Assembly: GCA_950295325.1 (NCBI GenBank)
Contig: OX485805.1
Coordinates: 14,557,501-14,621,500 of the forward strand
DNA from: Polytrichum commune
Taxonomy: Eukaryota; Streptophyta; Polytrichopsida; Polytrichales; Polytrichaceae
DNA: 64,000 nucleotides
Reading direction: 5' to 3'
Part shown: piece after piece, positions 48,746 to 60,894 of the stretch
How positions within the stretch are numbered: position 1 is the stretch's first letter
How the letters are laid out: each line of letters begins with the position of its first letter
Notes under the pieces: model-generated
Seen by the model: the letters and a program-made list of their open reading frames with translations, nothing else
What the model was told of the DNA's origin: nothing
The model's database searches: none
Translations under genes and position numbers: made by a program

Positions 48746-48924
48746 CTCTAGGTAGAACAAGGTCTATTTCAAAAATCCAAGTTCAAATATCACGTATACA
48801 AATATATAGAACTGGTGGATATTATTGGTTGACACCTCGTAGAACAAGCTAGAAAGTTGGATTTAAATAACTTGACCCCACTCTTTGTGTATGGTCATTT
48901 AAGCATTAAGAACCCTTGGGAGGA

Positions 48925-49550
48925 GCCAAACAATGAGATCTTCAAGTTCATTACTTATTAATTTAACTTATGCATGGGATGCCTCTGTTGTGTCGAGCAT
49001 CCTTGAATCCTTGTGCCTTGATTATGACCATTCATATTCAAGACTCAATGCGGCCATGTACTCCACAAAACAAAACACTTGTTGTTTATACATCTTAATG
49101 AAGAGTCTACAATGCACAAGCATACTTGGGTCCACCTTCCCATGCAAGTGAAATATAGTGTGGGTTACTATTTCGCCTTACATACTTTAGATTATCCTCT
49201 ACCTTATCTTGACATTGTAAATTTTGAACTATCCTTAAATAATTATTATGATACACCCCGGAATGTTTGTGCATCATCCAATTACCCATGAAACGGCCTC
49301 CAATTCATTTAGGTGACGAGGAGCAAATTCAAAGAACTTCTTCAAGTTTGTTACTAATTACCTTATGCATTGCAAGACCCTTGTGTGAAAGCATCCTTAA
49401 ATCCATGTGCCTTGATTTTGAACGTTTGTATTCAAGACGAAATGTCATGCACTTTGCAAAAACCTTTGTTTAAACATCTTAATGAATATGTTACAATGCA
49501 CAAGCATACGAGAATTCACATTTTCATTCAAGTGAATCTAGTGTGTGTTA
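48925..49550 (+). repeat. Tandem duplication, ~390-bp period
   Basis: About 48925-49165 is repeated at about 49320-49550. Shared pieces are CATCCTT(G/A)AATCC(T/A)TGTGCCTTGAT, CATCTTAATGAA and ACAATGCACAAGCATAC. A C run follows at about 49660-49672. Confidence 0.65.
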
Positions 49551-49798
49551 CTAGTTGACCTTAACTACTCAAGACTATTCTCGAACTTATCATGAGATTG
49601 TAGGTTTTGAAGTAAGTTATGAAGAGATGGGTGGACGGTTGGTAATCCCATGTGAGCACCCCCCCCCCCCCGGCAACTACACTAAATTGTCTAATTAGTG
49701 TGGGTTACTGTTTGAAGTTACGTGTTGCTATAACTTTACACCAACATTATTGTTTCTTATCAACTAAATTATATCATGTTCATTGGTGTGCATACTAA

Positions 49799-50113
49799 CT
49801 ACACTAAGTATGATAAGTTAGTGTCATGTGGTAACTTTTCAGATGAGACTTCTTATGAATAAGTGAACAAATAATGTCATGGATGATGGATGAGTTCATC
49901 CATTGGCCAAAAATCTACCTTCTCTTGTCAGCAACGTGTGATGATGTGACAGTAATTGCAACACTGTGAGTCTATAATCCCCCCAAAAATCTACAAGGAT
50001 TGACAAATATTGTTGGGTTAACATTTAGTGTTGGTGACACTATACCACAGTTTTACAGTTAGTATTAAGCAAGACAATTAGAATTGGTGACACTGAATAT
50101 CATATTTAATGTA
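49799..50113 (-). repeat. MITE family ACACTAAATA, inverted copy
   Basis: It runs CTACACTAAGTATGATAAGT to GAATATCATATTTAATGTAC and is the inverse of 43787-44118 (for example GTTGGTGACACTATACCAC). Its ends are diverged. Confidence 0.7.
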
Positions 50114-51560
50114 CTTCAGTTATTTGGGTTTTTTAAATTTTAAAATGATGCTCTCAACAAAATGTTATAGCAATGCATAATTCCAAATGGTCACCCACAC
50201 TTATTTGACAAAATTGTGTAGGCACCCACCTCTTTGAGTTTGGCTCCCACTATTGTTACCAAAGTAAAGGGGGTCTATTGAAACTTGACTCCCATAGGTT
50301 TATAGTTGATCCATCTCAAGCGGGGTCCCCTATAGTAGCTTGGGGCTTCTAATGGTAATTTTGATGTCAAATATTATATATATATATATGCTAGAATAGA
50401 ATTGGCTACGTTTTCACCTTGGATTTTAGTGGTGGGGCCCATCTCAAAAGAGGTGGGCATCTAGCCATAACCAAACTTGAAGAGATTCATGATGGGTTAT
50501 AAGATGTTTTAAAAAAATATTTAAGATTCCTCATGTTGTTAGTTTCAGATGGAAATGTTAAAGATGTCCCCATTTAAAATTAACATATTTATCAATGGAT
50601 GGGAGAGTTGGATTTGTTTGAATTACCCACATACTATATTGTCAAGTGCATTTGACTTCAATACTTGTTAGGGGCTTGTAGAAATTGTCATGTAGGCCAT
50701 AAGCAATATAGTGGAACATAGAAGGGTGAAGTGCTTTGGCCACTTATATTGCTATGTTTTTGTGATCATATGAAGGTTAGGCAACTCTATCATGCCAACT
50801 ATTGGATTTTCTCTTCAAGATGTCCCCAAAGGTAATGGGTTTCTTGTTATTATTATTAGCGAAAATCATGATGTTTGTATATATTTTACTATGAAAAGTA
50901 GATCAAAATATCCTAACAGAATTTCCAAATAAATGAAGGATTTGACACTTGTTTGCCATGGACCACTATGGAATTGTAGCACGCCACACTAATTCCGAGC
51001 AAGATGATGGAAGTGAGAGTGCATTGGTCGGTTGGCCGGCAAAGTTGGTTGGACAACACGGGCCCGCGATTTTCGCTCTTCAATAAGTTGCACCATCACA
51101 AGGTCCCAAGGTTGGCACCACACGGTTTTTTTACAGTTGGATTTTTTATAGTTTTTTTTAGACCCAATCATCTGAGGTCCAACAAAATCATGTTTTGTGA
51201 GCCCAAAATGGTGTCCACATGTGTTCTTAACTCTTTGAAACCATTAGAAATTATGTTTTGATGTTTTATGATTATTCATAAAAATATAAAAATAGTAAGG
51301 CTTGAATGAAGTTATGTTTAGGCATTAGGCTTGTGTGAAGTGGATTGATTAGAAGTTTATTGGTGTGAAGAAAGTTCCTTAGTTAGGTGAGCGTAGTACG
51401 TGGTGAACCAAGGTTAGTTCCTTGAGTTAAATGGTTGAATTAGGATCTATGTTGTTAGTTTAAGAACCGAAGGCTTAGAGGATAGGATGAGAGCCTACAA
51501 AGTAGGAAATGATCAAAAGGGCTTATCTTGAGCCTTGGGGGTGCTCACCTCCCACCTCAC
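50114..51560. other. No gene recognised; right part probably U3 of an LTR
   Basis: A TA microsatellite lies at about 50376-50388. The sequence just before 51561 should belong to the upstream part of the LTR whose promoter follows. The LTR start could not be placed because no second LTR is present. Confidence 0.4.
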
Positions 51561-51567
51561 TATATAA
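51561..51567 (+). promoter_or_regulatory. TATA box of a Ty3-type LTR
   Basis: TATATAA followed at about 30 bp by a CT-rich stretch (CTCTCTCCTCTCTCTTTCCC), the usual plant LTR promoter and start-site arrangement. It lies 1.2 kb before the primer-binding site, inside the inferred LTR. Confidence 0.55.
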
Positions 51568-51911
51568 CCCTCACTCTCTCCTCTCTCTTTCCCTCTTTCC
51601 TTCGTGCTCCTTGGCACCCCACGTGTTATAAGTGTGGGTGTGTGAGAAGCAAGAGAGGAGCACGTGTGTGTGCAAGGTTCCAAGTTGAAAAATCAAGACT
51701 AATTAGTCTTTAAGTTAGCTTCACATTGTTGGATGTGGTCTTGGATTTAAGGTGTTGAAGAAACAAGAGCTTAACTCATCATGTTCAACTTTTAGCATTT
51801 AGATTTATAGTGTTTAAACTTAGTTAAACTTGTGACATTTAGATTTTTAACATTTAGATTGATGTGGAATTATTAGTAATTAATTTTAGTGGGTTTAGCC
51901 TAAGGCTGAGA

Positions 51912-52195
51912 CGGCCAGCTGCTACTGCCGGCTTCAACTGAACTACCCAGTTGCTGGACCTGCCGGCTTCAACTGGTGCTACCCAGCTGCTGGACTGCCG
52001 GGCTTCAACCGGACATGCCCAGCTGCTAGACTGTCGGGCTTCAACTGGTGCTACCTAGCTGCTGGACTTGCTGAGCTGCTGGACTGTCGGGCTTCAACTG
52101 GTGCTATCCAGCTGCCGGACTGCCGGGCTTCAACTGGACCTGCTGAGCTGCTGGACTGCCGGGCTTCAACTGAACCGTCCAGCTGCTGCTTGGGT
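51912..52195 (+). repeat. GC-rich minisatellite inside the LTR
   Basis: Units of about 36-40 bp built on GGGCTTCAACTG and CAGCTGCTGGACT repeat about seven times with variation. It is followed by short TTAGTTAGGCTAG-like repeats (about 52255-52320). Confidence 0.8.
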
Positions 52196-52778
52196 TTGTG
52201 AGTTGGGTCAACCAACTAAGTTATGGCCGAGCTTAAGCTGGGTTTGCCAGTTAAGCTAGTTAGGTTAGGCTAGATAATAAGCTAAGTTAGTTAGGCTAGT
52301 TAGTTAGGCTAGATAGTTAGGCCACTTGTGTCAAATTAGTTGGTGTAGTGGCTACACTAAGGGGTGAACTTGGGAAAGAGTTGTGAGAGATTTGTGGAAG
52401 AGGAGGCGATGATAAGTTATATAAGTGTTTTTCAACACTTGTATTAAAGACTTATGTGCATCATGGAATCAACAAGTTATAGCCTCAGCGAGGTGTCATG
52501 CGCTAGTGAAGAATCAACAGCCAAGACCAAAGTTGCACAAGGGAAATCCTTGAAGGCATGCGTGACAAAGGCGATAGGGTGGACTCTTGAAAAAACCAAT
52601 GATGTACCTATGCAAGAGAGTCACACCAATAAAATGTCATGACTTGAATTGAGTTGGAAATTCATCAAGGTAGAACGCACATCCCATGTTACTACAAGTT
52701 TTTATGTTAGACATGTGATCTCCAAACCCATCACCCGGACTAGGACGCTTAAGGGTGGTAGGTTTGGCCTCATATAAA

Positions 52779-52796
52779 TGGTGCGTCCACCGGGAG
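52779..52796 (+). other. Probable primer-binding site after the 5' LTR
   Basis: TGGTGCGTCCACCGGGAG begins with TGG, complementary to a tRNA CCA end. It lies six bases after a CA (52771-52772) that would close the LTR. The tRNA is not identified. The gag region follows about 0.8 kb later. Confidence 0.5.
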
Positions 52797-53614
52797 TGAA
52801 GCGGAAACTAGAAGAAAGACTTGGAAGGCGATTAGGAGAACTTGGAGCTGGAGACAAGAATGGAACGAGCGCTCGAGGGAGGTAAGTGTTTCTTTTTTTA
52901 TTTTAATTGGGTAGCATAGTTAGTTTATTTGATTTATGCAATTTCATTTATAAAGGGAGCGCGGCTAAGATATATACTAAAATCTCTTGGGATGGCATAA
53001 CAAGATCACGCTAATAAGACTCGAATTAGTTCACTAAGAATTAGAGGGATAATTAAAAGTTAGGAAATCCAACTTTGACATTGACCTCGGGGTGAGCATT
53101 TAAGTTCTTAAACTAGGGGATTGTTACTTTTGAATTACATTGCTAGGGTGGTTGTTGTATTGTATTAATCACGGTCGAGAGTAAGTATTGACTTGCAGGG
53201 GGAAGCGATTGCTTGATGTAAGTCAATTCTTCCAAGTGAATCCATTAATTAATTAAGGAATGATTTTAGTGCATATCTTTGTCGTTATCCGCGGTAGAGG
53301 GTAATTCCCAAATTATAACATGGTGTAAGAGGTTGTAGGGTGAATCCTCAACCTCTAGCATAGTGTGCAAGGAAGGTCAACCCCTCACTCGTGGTATTGT
53401 GGCGAGTGTTAGGTGGAAAAAAAAGTGAGCAAGTGATACTCTCACTAGACTGGAAACTAACATGAGCATTCATATCCCCTATTTGGGATTTTTCATGTAA
53501 ATGGGGTTGTAGGTTCTCTTTCCTCACCTCCATAATTTTTTAATTCCACCAAGACAAGCGATAACATTAAAGAGGGGAGTCGGTGAGGAATATGATTGGT
53601 CAAGAAATGATTGA

Positions 53615-56044
53615 TTGATTCTTTATGGAATGCAAGGTAAAACTCGCTCGCAAAAACCAAGTTTGATACTAGGATTAGAACAATCAACACGTGAAAGGGG
53701 GTCATCGAGAATTAGTAAAGAATTAGAGGAAGTGGATGTCAGAATAGAGAGTTGTTTGAACGTTGAGCCTAGATCATTGTTAGGTACATTAGAAACTGAG
53801 GCTCAACTTGAAGAAGAGGTGACTCCTTTTAAGTTGAGTGGTGAGACTTCATAAAAAAATAGTATACTTAGGGAAGAAGTTCCAATAAACGTTGATAGGG
53901 GGTTACAAGGGAGTGCACCGGCCACTATGGATCCGGATTGAGGGGTGGATCTACCACCCATATCTCCTATTCCACCTATTGATCCATTGGTTAGGCCGAG
54001 AGGCTTGCCAATCGTGGTTCCACAAAACTTACAAGCGGTAGACATGCCCTCCCACCTCCCTAAGTTTTATGGAACTAAGGATGAGAATCCTTCTAGACAT
54101 ATGAAGAGGTACATGGAAATGTTAGCTAGTTCACTTGTGATTAATCCGGGATATTGGCTAGTATGGTTTCCCACCACTTTAGAGGGAGAGGCGTATGAGT
54201 ATTATAGGGATCATGCCGAGGGATATTTTAGAGGATGAGACCAATTACAAAAGGAGTTTTTTAATGAATTCCGTCCGGAAGTTGGTCAAAGCACGGCTTT
54301 GAGGGCATTAGCCTCATTAAAACAAGGTATGGAAGAGGAGATATCGGCCTACATTAGGAGATTTGATTTAGTGTGTACACGGTTCGTGGGCACCATGTTC
54401 AACGACGACACACTAAAACAATTCTTCATACAAGGATTCTTTAAGTCGGGAACAATTATGGGTGTTCTTGAGAGAAATCCTCACACATTGGCGGATGCCA
54501 AGTGGGCGGCTAGAGAGATAGAAAGTTTGAATAATGATCATGAGAGGTTGTGGAAAAGGGAAGATGAATTGATACCTCAATTCATTCCTATTCGACCTAG
54601 GGTGGTCACAGGAGAACCGGTCAAGTATGAGAGTCAAGTTCCTTATGCCATGGTTGAGACGGGTCCACGTCCTTTAGCGGTTAGGGAACCAGTGCCACTT
54701 TCTAGCATTACCGGCACCTAGAGTGGATCCTCACCTTGAGGAAGTGGAGAAAATATTAGGTGCTACCCAATTAGGATTCCAAGAGGCGATGATGAAGCAA
54801 ATGCAGAGTCTCACGGATCAGATGTTTTTGATGATTAGGAGCTAGCATCCTGGCCCTCCTCCTCAAATAGAGTCGGATAGGCACTCTTCAGGATTTTGGT
54901 GTGTCCAATGTCAGCAACCTGGTCACACACGTCAGTTTTGTAGGAATGGACAAAACCGTGATCAAAGAATGAACGGTAATCCTCCTCAACAAAACCAAAG
55001 GAACCAAGGTCAAAACCAGGGTCAGCAGGGTCAGGGGAACAATAGACAACCTCCTCCTCGAGGACAAGCTAATCAAAATGCTGAGAGGAAGGAGTATCAC
55101 CAATTCTGTGGGAGGTATCATGTTAGAGGTGAGTGTTGGTCGGAAAATCAAGGTCAGGGTTGTAGTAATTGTGGAGGTTCACATCCCTCGGATGAGTGTC
55201 GTTACCCTGATAAGATCATTAGCATGCCTAATCCGGTGGCCAATCCACAACAACAAGCACGAGACAACATGAAGGGAGCTAGACCACAAGGTGGATCATC
55301 GAACGATCTTAGGCCACCGAACTTGTACTATGACTATGGTAATGCAAAACAAACGTCTCATCTACCGGCGGGATTACAAACAACAAACGGGTACATTCCG
55401 ATTCATGGTAGGCAAGGAGGTGCACAAAACGTTGACAATGGGCGCCAAGTCCTTCCCACGGATCCGGGTCCGTCTAATTTTCAAGATGTTAGATTTATGG
55501 ATGGAGTGGTGGATGCTCATTATGATAACACGATTCCTCCACCAATGGGGATTGGAGAGGAGCAAGGTCAATGGCCTCCACACATCAATGCCATCACATA
55601 TGAATTGAGGAGTCTAGATAATGAGGTCATTCTAAAAACACCGGCTTTGGCGGTCACAACTAGAGCTATGAGAGAGAAAGCTCCATTAGAGGTGGGAATG
55701 GAGGATCAAGAGGAGTATTCTTCGGACGAAAACATTAACATGTCCAACTTAGACAAGATGGATAGAATTGCTAGGAAGGTCACTAAGGAGTTAGAAAAAG
55801 AGAATGCAATTCTCCATGCGATAGGGAAAGGCCTAGCGTCGTTCATGATTTAGATGGTAGTGATATGGGAGAATGGGAAGGACCGGACATTCCTTTGGAT
55901 GAGTTTGATGGTGTCAGAAAATGTAACAGTGGAGAAGTCAAGTGGTTATGATTTGTGGGCCGACCTTAGTACGCTCAAGGCGGACATAACCTTTGAACAA
56001 CTATTGGAAATTTCACCCGCCGCACGGAAAACTCTCAAGGATGG
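53615..56044 (+). pseudogene. Ty3-type retrotransposon gag, broken
   Basis: One frame from 53615 covers the capsid-like gag domain (MPSHLPKFYGTKDENPSRHM, then WLVWFPTTLEGEAYEYY and DDTLKQFFIQGF). It is interrupted by in-frame stops at 53852-53854, 53939-53941 and 54236-54238. A frameshift near 54700 moves the frame to that of 54969-55853. There a CCHC zinc knuckle, CVQCQQPGHTRQFC, lies at about 54900-54945 and a second, shortened knuckle, CSNCGGSHPSDEC, at about 55161-55200. A Gln/Asn-rich stretch separates them. Another frame break near 55853 leads into YDLWADLSTLKADITFEQLL, the segment before the protease. Too damaged to be expressed. A Tat-like lineage is suggested by the linker but not proven. 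Confidence 0.85.
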
Positions 56045-58310
56045 TGTTGTGCATTTTTTTTGTTTTTTTTAGCTTAAATGAATTTTATGTGTGAATGGCC
56101 ATTACTTTGAACTAGAAAAGATAAACTACTTAGTGTGAAATGGCTATCGTCTTGTGATAGGAGGAATTAGGCCACGTGAAGTCTATGGCTGGGTAAGAAG
56201 AGGCAAACAACTGATATAACTACTTTTTGGAGGTTGAGAAGAGAGGAGGTCATTCATTATGTGTGTGTCTTGTAGGCGAGAGACCGAGAGCTTAAGGGAG
56301 ATTTCTTGAACCTTCTGACATGTGTGTGGATTTTTGGTGAACTTAATTTTAAATCTTATATTGCAAGCACATGCGTGGGATGCGCATCTGCTAAGGGCAA
56401 TTGTCTGTTGTTGTTGCTATCGTAATTATATTAGTTCCAGGGAGATTTTACTGGAATTGTAACTCAACAATTGTTTGATTTTGGAGCACAGTCTGAATGC
56501 CATAAGTTTTGAGGTTTGAGTTTTAATAATATGTTTAATTTAGAGTTACCTGTTACAGGTAGCAGTCTTTATATGCCGTATCAGTTGATGTTTATTTTCC
56601 TGGCAAGGCTATTTACTGAAATGGCAATTACCTGTACTGACGAGGCTATGGTCTCCATCTGGGATCTGAGTGTAGTAATTTTGCAGAGGCTGTTTATTCA
56701 AACGAATCACCTAGTTATATGAAGAGCAGGGAATCATGAAATCATTATTTGTTTAAACGAGAACTTGTAGTCTGATTGGATTTTACGCAGCCAATGAGTT
56801 TAATTTAAGTTCAGAAATAGTTATCTTAAATTAAGAAGTCTCACCTTAGGCCATGGTCTTGAGAGTCTAGTTGTAAAGCCTACTGGAATATATCTTTGAT
56901 GTAATCTCAAATTGAATGGCTTAATCGTCTGAGAGGGTTCTCAGTCGAGGCTATAGTCTGACTTGTAATTGATCGTAACTAATGTTGCATTTTATTTACT
57001 TTGAGGCTATGTGATCTCCGTATCGGTAAGCAGTGTTAATACCATGAAGTCAATAACCTTTGCACATATGTTCATTGAATGTGATTCATTGAGTATGCGT
57101 TCGATGTTGGATTGTGTGCAAACTGTTAATTGAGTTGTATGACAACCTGAATGTATTTAGACATATTGCAAACACATTTGAGTGCGTAATATAGCTCAAA
57201 GATTATTGTCTCTTCATTGGATATACTTCCACACTTCTAACTTGTCTCTAAAGATAATTGCATCACGAGTCAATTGATTTCAATAGGATTTCAGTTTTTC
57301 AAATCGATTTGAGTAAAGAGAGTATTGTCGTTGTAATATGTGAAAGAGTTAGAGAGTTGTGACACCGGATTTCCGGGCACAATTAAATTGAGTAAGAAAT
57401 AAGACTATTGTTTTCAATGTGTAAATGGAGAAACTGTTCTTAGTCTTGAATGGAAGCCGAAGCGCCAACATGGTGAGACTACGGTCTACGAAAGGTTATC
57501 CAGTGGCGGAGAAGACAAAAGGACGTGCCGTTTACCATATTGGTATGATTTGATTATTGTCTCACACCTTGCAAGGATTAAAGTGAATTGGACCTTTTAA
57601 TACTTTAAGAAATGAATTGTTTAAACATTATTCATAATAATGAAATGAGTTGCTAAGTCAATTGTCTAAGTTTTGAGTGTATGAAATTGAAACCTTGAAT
57701 GAACTAAATGAGATTACGAGAGATGTGAGAATATGTTGACACGCATATGTGGTGATGGCTTATTGACGCATTGACCGAGCATATGATTACTTGATGCCAA
57801 TCAGGTAAAAAGACAATTGTCGGACTGTGAAATTAAGATTGAAATTAACGAACGAAGACTGAATATCCTAAATGGATTACGGACAGACATTTCAAGTTTC
57901 ACTAAACATGATTAATTAAGGAAAGATTATTGACTACTCCAAAGTGCCCGTGGCTTTGGTAAAAAGACATAAATGGGTTACTATTGCAAGACTATTGACT
58001 ATGGCTGTGCCTATGATTTTGCACCGCACTTGGTCCAATTAAAATGAACTCACTGCCAGACTATTGACTGGGAATTTAGAGTGAGAAGAGAGACTGTCAC
58101 TTTTGCATGCACTGTTGTGGAGTGATCTTTTAGATGTTTTTATCCCCTACCCGTAAACCAATTGTCATACCTAACTTGAAATGAAGTGTTATAACCTTGT
58201 GTTTTCCCTAATAAACCTTATCTAAGACACCTAGATGTTAGATGAATCACCTTTTAAGTCTTCCCTGATTGTTTCCCTGGGTTTTGTTTGTAACCAAAAA
58301 ACTAACTACA
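56045..58310. mobile_element. Solo LTR (2266 bp) inserted in the Ty3-type element
   Basis: The insert starts TGTTGTGC and ends AACTACA, the canonical TG..CA LTR termini. The five bases GATGG stand on both sides (56040-56044 and 58311-58315) as a target duplication. Removing the insert and one GATGG rejoins the retrotransposon frame at codons Asp-Gly-Ile. The interior is AT-rich with no gag or pol and no internal second terminus that I could find. So it is best read as a solo LTR left by recombination between two LTRs of a different family. Confidence 0.85.
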
Positions 58311-59180
58311 GATGGCATACCAGTGAATAGAAGAACTAGAAAGGTGAAGACTAGAGTTGCCGCTAGGATTCAATCACAAGGAGGTCGAGATGTGAAGGCT
58401 ATAGAAATAGAGGTCATCATAGTGGACAAGGTGGTCCCCAATGTGCTAGTGGATGGAGGAAGTAGTTTGAACATCTTGCCGGAACACACTATGAAGAAAT
58501 TGGGTCTTAGTCTTACGGGTCCTTTAGCTTTGATTATAAACATGGCCAATCAAAGCTCAACCACACCTTTGGGAATGATTAAGGATTATAGGATGACCAC
58601 CGGGGGAGAGGAATATTTAGTTACTTTTCATGTAATTAAGATGCATTCCAACAAGGACTCATTCCCCATCTTGTTGGGAAGACCTTGGTTGAGAATGGCC
58701 GATGCCATAGTAGATTGGGGAGGTGCGAAGCCATCCATTACTTATGGTCCTAAGGATAATCGAATCAAAGTGTCAATTGGGTCATTAGGGGGGGTGGATG
58801 AAGAAGGAATTGTATCTACCATTGGAGGAGGAAGACCTTGACAAAATCAAAGATGAAGGAGGAGAGGCTATAGTTGGAGTTGTCCATCCCAAAAGTCAAA
58901 ATACCTTTACGGAATCGGGTTCGGGAAGTTTAGGTCCTAGGTTCTACAATTATGGAGATAATGGGGAGTATGCACAATGGTTAAGGGAATATCCCGAGTC
59001 AGAGTTTGATATATTGGCGACATCTCACCATCCACGTTTGGGCAACAGAGAGAAGTTTGAGTGGCGGGGATTGTTTGTTGTTAGAACCATGTGAGGTGCT
59101 CACCGAAGAGGAGTGGATCTTAGGGGGTTTGACGCATTGGGTAGATGATGTGGGCGATGTAGAGGTTAACCCTTAAAGGA
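58311..59180 (+). pseudogene. Ty3-type aspartic protease and linker, truncated pol
   Basis: The frame continuing from gag-pol reads NRRTRKVKTRVAARIQ, then the protease active site NVLVDGGSSLNILPEHTMKK (Asp-Gly-Gly in place of Asp-Thr/Ser-Gly, a variant common in plant Ty3 elements). The flap-side and C-terminal block FPILLGRPWLRMADAIVDWG follows. A one-base shift near 58800 leads into an acidic linker (LPLEEEDLDKIKDEGGEAIV, to 59094). Similarity then stops. Reverse transcriptase, RNase H, integrase and the 3' LTR are absent, so the element is a 5' fragment. Confidence 0.85.
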
Positions 59181-59239
59181 GGTTGCAGGCCAAAATGGCC
59201 TACGGTTTCTTGTATTGGGTTGCTGGTGTAGGGTTCTTC

Positions 59240-60160
59240 ACCGAATTAGGCCTAACTCCGAACTACAGATGTCTCGGCACTGCCTAGAGGCTGCCTTCTT
59301 GATTTTCCAATTAATTTTCAGAGTTGTGTGGCGATGTCGGCGTCGAGGTAAGTGATGCCTTCTGTGTATTTCTACGCAATCCAGCAGAATACGTACACCG
59401 TCTGAGCTTTGCGGGTACAGCCAGCGCGGTGACGCACCGTATTTTTCTGGTGGCCGTTGATGACCGCTTCGGCCGGTAGGGTCGTTGGCAAGACACGCTC
59501 GTGTGGGCAAGGGGAGCGCGAGGGCATTCCCCTGCTTTTGCTTCGCGCTCCACCTTCTCCACTCCATGTTTAGGGTTCTTGTAGATCCCTGGTCTTTTGT
59601 TGAGTGGCATCCGGACGTCATGGCGCCGGCGATTTTGATGTTTGGAGGCGGCGAATGCGATTGTGACCACCACGTCTGTGGTACTGGGTTATGGGACAGG
59701 GGGGAAATGGTGTCCCGCTTTCGGAACAAGACGTTTTCGTTGCGGCGCATTGTCCTATACCCATTTTCAATCTCTGGATGTGATCCGTTTTTGCAGTTCC
59801 AATCTCGTTTCAGTGAGTGGGAAGAGTTTACATGGAGAGTAGCCGCACCTCAGCGAGCGCAGAGCGCGTTTCTTTGGAGTGTGAGGTGCATAAGTGGTTC
59901 TCAGGGCAGGGGGTTTCAAAGGAAGGCGCTACACGGGCGGTGCAACTCCTGGATGCGAGCACACTCCTCGCGCAACCACGCCCGAGCCGGTGTTCACCAT
60001 TGAAAAAGAGGTTGTATGCTTTGAGGTCCCTCTAACTTGTGATGCCCGTTTCAAGATTCCATATAGAAATATACCAACCTGAAGATGGAGCAATTGCATA
60101 TTCACGCTGGTGGCAACATCAGAGTTCTCTCTCTCTCTCTCTGCTTCATAATTATTCATC
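59240..60160. other. GC-rich segment of unknown nature
   Basis: A 0.9-kb GC-rich segment follows the retrotransposon fragment abruptly. It has long overlapping open frames on both strands (172 codons plus at 59485-60003; 170 codons minus at 59238-59750), which is what CpG-rich sequence gives by chance. None has a recognisable domain. It could be a captured gene fragment, a promoter island or part of another LTR. A (CT)n run lies at 60128-60142. Confidence 0.35.
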
Positions 60161-60894
60161 TCTTTATTGCTTACTGCTTCAGGAATGCTATCTTGTGAGC
60201 GGTGAGCGGTGAGCAGAAAATTTGAATTTTTATTCTTCAAATTTTTCAATGAAATGTATGATATAGACCCTATGACCGTGGAGAATTTATGGTTTCATTC
60301 TATAAAATCTGCATATTATTTAACAAAAATTAATCAAGGTCCTATTCCCGCGGAGGGATTTTGCAGTTCACACAAATGAATTTTTTTGGAAAGACCTTGT
60401 AAACAAAAAAAACACCTTTGGTACATTAGAATCTCCCAACATGCATATCAACATGGTTGAATTTTTTTCAAATGTCCCAATTTAAATAGTCATCATCTAG
60501 ACATTAAAGTGGTTAATAAAGTACGCATCCATTTAAGTACGCATCATGGTTAAGTGCGCAATATTTTTTAACAAAAATCAGGGTTTGTATTTTATTGTTT
60601 GAATATGTCATGTAGAGTCGTTTATCGCGAATGCATGAATTTTTTATGCTTGACATTAAATGTCAGTTTGTTGACGTTTTGCTAAAACGTCTCAAACGAT
60701 CATCACAATTCATCATACATATGTCTAGCTTCCGTTTGAACATCGGAGCAAAGCAATTGGTCGTCGATGTTGAGGACAATGTTATCTAGAGCTTCAAAGC
60801 CTTTAAAGTTCTTAAAATCCAAGGTTCATAAAAATAAAAATAGATCATATATTAGAAGGAAATACACGTATTTTTATGTGAAGTGCTTCAATGA
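60161..60894. other. No gene; downstream flank of the methyltransferase-like gene
   Basis: AT-rich. It should hold the 3' untranslated region of the minus-strand gene that ends at 60895. The word AAGTACGCATC occurs twice (about 60519 and 60536). Confidence 0.45.

Noticed and set aside
54888-55151. Leu-rich minus-strand frame
   Set aside because: It is the shadow of the Gln/Asn-rich gag segment on the plus strand.
59485-60003. 172-codon plus-strand frame in the GC-rich block
   Set aside because: Equally long frames overlap on the other strand and other phases, with no domain, so coding status is unsupported.
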